Shown in pieces: positions 59,501 to 64,000 of a DNA stretch of 64,000 bases. The notes below the pieces were generated by a model. The model was not told the DNA's origin, made no database searches, and saw nothing but the letters and a program-made list of their open reading frames with translations. Position 1 is the first letter of the stretch; every line of letters starts with the position of its first letter. The stretch lies in the NCBI RefSeq assembly GCF_002078875.1, contig NC_034421.1:5184499-5248498 (forward strand), given 5' to 3'. The translations under genes were made by a program, and so were the position numbers. The stretch is from Numida meleagris. Lineage: Eukaryota; Chordata; Aves; Galliformes; Numididae.

Positions 59501-61996
59501 TCAGCCTTTTCACCGGGACAGGGTGTGCCCTGGATCAGGGCCACAGCAGCTGGCTGATTACCTTGCTGACTTGACCTTTGCTGCTGCTTGCCAGACTGAT
59601 GTTTATTATATTTTTGTCAACATATATACACCCCTAGAAGTGCAGGAGCTTCTGCAACCAGGCTGGATGTGGTTGTGGATGGCTGCAGTCTTTGTTGCCC
59701 TGTGCTAATCCTGGGGCATGCATCCAACGCTGCTATGAGGGAGGAGCATTCCCTTCAGTGAGGAGGTCCTGTTCTTTCCTCCAAAATAGCAGCTGTACTA
59801 GTAAGCACTTTTACTGGAGTAAGCGTCCTGGGTTTTGTGTTTACTTGTTTTCCTTTTGTTCTAGGGGAAATTCCAAGCTTTCTACCAGTATGCAAAAACA
59901 TTTAACTCCGATGACTTTGATTATGAGGATCTGAAAAACGGGGACTATGTCTTCATGAGATGGAAGGTAAACTGCGGGCCTTCTTCTCTGATGAGCTTCG
60001 TACAAGCGACTGACAGAGGCTTGAAAGCTTTTTCAACTACTGCTGTTGGCCTAATGAAAGATCTTGCTCTATCCAACCTCATTAACCTGCCATACTCGCA
60101 AATTCCAGTGTGACTCCTGTCTAGTCAGCTAATTGCATCCTTAAGGACTGCAGTCATGCCTGAAAACACAACAGGAAAATCTTGCTTGGTGATTCTCCAG
60201 AGGGTGAGAGAATCTGTGTCTCCAGCCCCTGTGCTGGGCCTGGGTTTGGTGCAGTTTGCTGGCCTGTCTGCCCCTCTTGGCTCTACAGCTGGATTGAGTC
60301 TTCTCTCTTGACATAAGCTTTGTGCAGCTGTGAAGGAAGGAGATCGTCAGGCAGCTCTGATTGCTGATTTTGTGATTGGCCTCTGGTTTGGAAGGGGCGG
60401 ATGTTGGACTGAAATTCATTTTGTGTGCTCTTTAAAACTGGTTCTGCTCTCAGTTCTTGCTTCCCTGTAAGGTGCTTACAGTGCCAGGTGGTGAAAGAAC
60501 ACACAAGTCCTGATCTGGGCTGCTAGGAATGCAGGGAATGCTTGACCAGGAGTGCTTTTGTGTTAATGGGTGCTGGTACTCAGCTTGGGAGGGCCATTTT
60601 GGGGGGAGAGGGGAGTATTTGACCAACATTTCTAAATACAGCGTATGTTTTGTGTGCAGGAACAGTTCCTAGTGCCAGACCACACTATCAAAGACATCAG
60701 CGGTGCTTCCTTTGCTGGTTTCTATTACATCTGCTTCCAGAAGTCAGCAGCATCTATAGAAGGCTATTACTACCATAGGAGTTCAGAGTGGTAAGGAAGC
60801 TTTCTTCCTTTTGGGGACTGAAGGGTGCCTGGTCAAACAAAGCAGGGACTCCTCTTCTACCTGCTTGCAGCCCTGGGAGCACCCAGGAAGCACTTATTTT
60901 GGTGGGAAGGGGATTTTTTCTGGTGGCTGGACCCTGATGAGGAGGGAGGGCACGTGTGCTTGGCCAGCGCAGCCCATCTGTGTGGTGTAAAGTGCTGTCC
61001 TTTGCATGGCTGATGGTAATTGAGCTGGCAGCATGACACAGGGAAACGCTGTGTGGAAGTGTGTCATGGAGCAGTGAGGCAATGTGTCTGGGAGGTGTGC
61101 TAGGATGCAGACCCCAGCTGCGGTTCTCTATTAGCATCCATCTAGAAGCCTGGGCTCCAGCCTGCAAACCTTTGTTGGGGTTGCCTGGAAAAGCCTGAAG
61201 TAGTTCAGGCTGAGCTTCTCCATGCCTTGGCCCTTCAGGAGATATCGGAGGGAGCTAGGAGAGGGAGCTTTGGTGCCTTCTCACCTGTAACAGCTCTCCT
61301 GCTGCTCCCTTCAGGCAGGTGTCTTGTTAGGCCAGTGCTTTGTAGTCCAAGGTGCTTGGGGTGTTGCTGCAAGACACAGGGAACAGTCAAAGTTAATTGG
61401 TTGGTTTGTTGTTTTTTCTTGTTGTTTTTGTTAGAGCTATCTGACAAGTAGCTGTGAGAGCTCTTTTCCCTAGCTTTGGATAAATAATAAAGATATTTGT
61501 CACGCACAGCAAGTGAATCCGTAGGGTGTCTGGAAGCTCTCAGAAGGAAGAAAGGTGCCTGAGGGACTTTCAGATGAATCCCCTCAAGCTAAGCTTTGAA
61601 AGGTTTGAGTCTAATTTTCAGTTGTAGTAAACAGTGTTTGAACATGAAAGTTGTCAAACTTCAAAAGGTGTCCAGAGCCCCCAGTCGGCCCACCTCGATC
61701 ACAGTCTGGCTGCAGGTAGCTCAAAGACATGGGAATGGAAATGAAGAACGAGGCTGAGTCCTCCCAGGGTTTTGGCACCGCTGTTAAGTGGGTGCTTGAA
61801 TGCCTCTGAGACTGTCCCGAAGGGAAAGAGAGCCCACCTGGCTGCAGCCTGCTGAACAGGAGCTCTCAGTTCAAGGTGGGGGGTTCTGTTGCTCTGTGTA
61901 ATCTTCTCACCCATCTTTTTCCTCTCTCCCAGGTATCAGTCATTGAATTTAACTCATGTTCCTGAGCACAGTGCTCCTATCTATGAATTCCGATGA
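56362..61996 (+). CDS. GID4: GID4, substrate receptor of the CTLH/GID E3 ligase
   Basis: Recognises N-terminal Pro/N-degrons and brings substrates to the CTLH ubiquitin ligase, in cytosol and nucleus. Exons are 56362-56574, 58443-58502, 59027-59134, 59865-59966, 60660-60790 and 61933-61996, giving 678 nt or 225 residues. After a low-complexity N terminus (about 1-45), the conserved beta-barrel begins with [20 protein letters not shown]. It continues through [80 protein letters not shown] and [20 protein letters not shown], and ends PIYEFR. Homology to human GID4 is nearly complete over the barrel. The human entry as I remember it is 300 residues, with a longer poorly conserved N terminus. I chose the ATG at 56362 because MPVR aligns with an internal human MPVR, but a start further upstream is possible. 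All introns are GT-AG. Confidence 0.95.
56575..58442 (+). other. GID4 intron 1
   Basis: The 5' part continues the CpG island, with C/T-rich blocks that give long spurious open frames. The remainder shows no exon or clear repeat. Confidence 0.65.
58443..58502 (+). CDS. GID4: GID4 coding exon 2
   Basis: 20 codons, [20 protein letters not shown]. Acceptor ttttttctag, donor GTGAGT. Confidence 0.97.
59027..59134 (+). CDS. GID4: GID4 coding exon 3
   Basis: 36 codons with [20 protein letters not shown] and [15 protein letters not shown]. Acceptor ctctcctag, donor GTAAAT. Confidence 0.98.
59865..59966 (+). CDS. GID4: GID4 coding exon 4
   Basis: 34 codons, [20 protein letters not shown] and [14 protein letters not shown]. 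Acceptor gttctag, donor GTAAAC. Confidence 0.98.
60660..60790 (+). CDS. GID4: GID4 coding exon 5
   Basis: Encodes [20 protein letters not shown] and [20 protein letters not shown], ending in phase 2. Acceptor tgtgtgcag, donor GTAAGG. Confidence 0.98.
60791..61932 (+). other. GID4 intron 5
   Basis: GT-AG intron of about 1.1 kb. It contains a T/G-rich run near 61400-61435 but no recognisable element. Introns 2-4 (58503-59026, 59135-59864 and 59967-60659) are likewise empty. Confidence 0.65.
61933..61996 (+). CDS. GID4: GID4 last coding exon
   Basis: Encodes [20 protein letters not shown] and TGA at 61994-61996. Acceptor tctcccag. Confidence 0.97.
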
Positions 61997-62800
61997 CAGC
62001 TGTCCAGAACTGATACCACACAGAAGCAAACGGGGCAGGAGAGCACGGCCTGCTGGGAGAACTGTGTCCCTGTCGGAGCACGGGAATGCACGCTTCTCTC
62101 CTGCCCCTCGGACTCGCGAGAGAGAGCCTGAATGTTAACCCACCAGCCAAGGAGCACGGCTGCTGGAGCTTAATTCTCCCTCCTGTCGAGTGGCGATTTG
62201 ATCTTTAATCTGGTTTTAAGATACCTTTAAATGCACTTTCTTATTGCACAGCTAGTTTCTCTATCACTGAAATTCCTCCTGGCTCTCCTCTGGAAGTTGT
62301 TTCTCAGTAGCTGGAATCGGTCCGTTCTCTGAGTAATAAGAAAACAAAAGCTTGGTGCTTATATTCTCCTTGTTACAGCCTGATGTGGGTTGAAATCATC
62401 AGGACTCAGGTTTGTTACCCAGATTACCAGCTCTGATGCTCCCAGAGCCAGGCACAGCCACGTGTGTGAGGCTCTGCTTGGCAGGCAGCTGCTCGGCTGC
62501 AGTCTGTCAGGGGAGTGTTGGCTGAGATGGATGAGAGTTGAAGGAGTCTTTGCTTCCTGCTGGCTAATGAGGTTAGCCAGAGCTGCAGATCTTTCAGGAA
62601 CACCGGCCCTTTGGAGCTGAGAGCTGTTCCAGTGTCTGGATACACCACTGGGAATTAGTTTGATATATGGACTTCCAGGCTGTCAGTAAAGTGGATCTGA
62701 ACTCTGCTTATAGGTGTATAATTTGCTCTTTAATTAAGTTAAGGGTTTAAAGAAAAAAAAAAAAACTTCTATTAAAAAAAAAAAAAGAAAATATTTTTAT
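61997..62800 (+). other. GID4: GID4 3' UTR (extent uncertain)
   Basis: Follows the stop codon. No AATAAA is seen. An ATTAAA occurs at 62771, between two runs of 13 A (62753-62765 and 62774-62786), so it may be the signal or just part of an A-rich tract. The transcript could run further. Confidence 0.5.
62753..62786 (+). repeat. Paired poly(A) tracts
   Basis: Two A13 runs separated by cttctatt. They could be a degraded retroposon tail or A-rich 3' UTR. Confidence 0.7.
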
Positions 62801-64000
62801 GGTTCCTTTTCCCAAGGACCTTATGGCAAATGCACAATTACTCAGTTACATTTTACCGTTTTCACATTGAAAACCGGGAATGTCTATGTTAGTTTTTATA
62901 TATGTGTATGTATTCAGCTAGCTTCTGCTTTGGGACAGTAATTGGAGTGCAAGTGTTGAGCAGCACTGCAGAAACAGCTTGAACTGTTCAGCATTTGTAC
63001 TCAACCCTCATGCTACACCAACACCACTGCTTGATACCTTTATGCAAGGCAAGAAAAAAGAAAACAAAAAAGCTCAGTATCTCTCTGACTTTGAAATGTT
63101 TCAAGTGATATAACTTAAGGCTTGTGTGCCAAAGTGTGTGTGTGTGTATGCGTGTGTGGGGTTTTTTTTCCGAGACATTTTAAAAGTTGGCCTCAGTTGT
63201 ATATTTAATGTGTCAGTCACACCTGCAGGGCTTCTGTGTGAGTCTGGCTGGCGTTTTTCAGGCTGTTTGAAAGCACCCCCCTGAAGCAGCCCTGCGTTGT
63301 GCGCTGACAGGGTGGGTGCTGAGGATGGATTTGCCACCTAGGAGAGGAAAGCAAAGCCCCCTGCATACCTCGTGCTGGTTGCTTGGGTTTTGTTTTCAAC
63401 TTCCTTTAGGCTGCATGTCGGGTCCTGCGCAGCAGCTGAGTTGCTAGTGCAAGCCTTAACAAGAGTGGGTTTGGTTCTCAGTGAGCCTGTTCTGTATGCA
63501 CCAAGCTGGGATCTTGCATGTTGGAGAGGTGGTGGGGCTGTTGGGAGATGATGTGGTGCTGGAAGTGCCCTTCTGCGGGCTGCTCACTGCGGGTGAGTCC
63601 TGGGCCCCAGAACCAGCAGCCCTGCCTGCGGATGGAGGTGGGAGGGGGGAGCAAGTGTGTGCTGTTGTCTTGGTCGTCGCAGGTGGATTTGTATTGTTGC
63701 ACAAAGGCTGTGGTGGAGCTGGAGGAGTGGGGTGTTCTCCCAGGCTGACGTGAGTAGGGCAGCTTAGAAACAGATTCTGCTTTTATTCTGCTCCTCTGGG
63801 AGAAACTTGGCCTGCAGGGAGGTGAGGAAAGGTGTTTCTGCATGCATGGCGCTGGGAGATGTCCTGGTTTTCGAGGCTAAATCCGATGGTGCTGCTCGGC
63901 TGTGAGAAACGGAGGGGTGAATTGAAGGGAAGGCAGCAGTACAGGTGCAGACCCTTCCCCACAGGTTGCTTTCAGGAGCTGTGTGCAGTGTTGGCAGTGA
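62800..64000. other. Region downstream of GID4
   Basis: Apart from the GT repeat I see no coding exon. In the human order the next gene is DRG2, and none of its conserved GTPase motifs are visible here. It may be more GID4 3' UTR. Confidence 0.5.
63134..63158 (+). repeat. (GT)n microsatellite
   Basis: Interrupted GT repeat (gtgtgtgtgtgtgtatgcgt and following), about 25 bases. Confidence 0.85.

Noticed and set aside
63481..63753. A 90-codon open frame near the right edge (MSLFCMHQAG start).
   Set aside because: No family resemblance, a comparable open frame exists on the other strand, and the sequence is GC- and G-rich. Not supported as a gene.
1..64000. Search for tRNA, snoRNA or microRNA genes, CRISPR-like arrays and LTR retroviruses.
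   Set aside because: No A/B box pair, C/D or H/ACA layout, regular spaced repeat or LTR pair was recognised by eye. Small RNAs could still have been missed.

Overview
This window is nuclear DNA of a bird, most likely a galliform such as chicken. Two things support this: CR1 LINE tails, the typical avian retroposon, at 18255-18706, 35205-35270 and 43369-43540; and protein-coding exons that diverge only moderately from their mammalian orthologues. The genes are compact with short introns, apart from one very long first intron, and the two gene-start regions are CpG islands. From established knowledge, the order TOM1L2 - DRC3 (LRRC48) - ATPAF2 - GID4 is that of human 17p11.2, so this is a conserved syntenic block. 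Nothing here is prokaryotic, and there are no operons or CRISPR arrays.

Layout. (1) 1-34169, minus strand: TOM1L2, an endosomal VHS/GAT sorting adaptor. Eleven coding exons are present (about 400 codons). The last exons, roughly 105 residues by comparison with the human protein, lie beyond position 1. Intron 1 is about 17 kb and holds one clear CR1 and no gene that I can see. (2) 34170-34690: a GC-rich head-to-head promoter shared by TOM1L2 and DRC3. It has five same-orientation ATTGG (NF-Y) boxes, and a contiguous E-box, CRE and RFX X-box block beside the presumed DRC3 start. (3) 35445-49832, plus strand: DRC3, a complete 523-residue subunit of the ciliary nexin-dynein regulatory complex in 12 coding exons. 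Two of its introns (41764-43051 and 47105-47894) are AT-AC introns with U12-type 5' sites and branch sites. (4) 51396-55936, minus strand: ATPAF2, the mitochondrial F1-alpha assembly chaperone, complete, 282 residues, 8 exons, tail-to-tail with DRC3. (5) 55937-56361: a second CpG-rich head-to-head promoter, with three CCAAT boxes and a ZNF143-like site. (6) 56362-61996, plus strand: GID4, the substrate receptor of the CTLH/GID ubiquitin ligase, complete, 6 coding exons, 225 residues from the chosen ATG. (7) 61997-64000: the GID4 3' UTR and the flank beyond it.

The four genes work in separate pathways: endosomal sorting, ciliary motility, ATP synthase assembly and protein turnover. What links them is chromosomal position and two divergent promoters. 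I derived exon boundaries by reading splice sites and checking phase and length against the known families. Every intron except the two AT-AC ones is GT-AG. I found no undescribed multi-gene system. The most notable observation is the pair of minor-spliceosome AT-AC introns in one motile-cilium gene.
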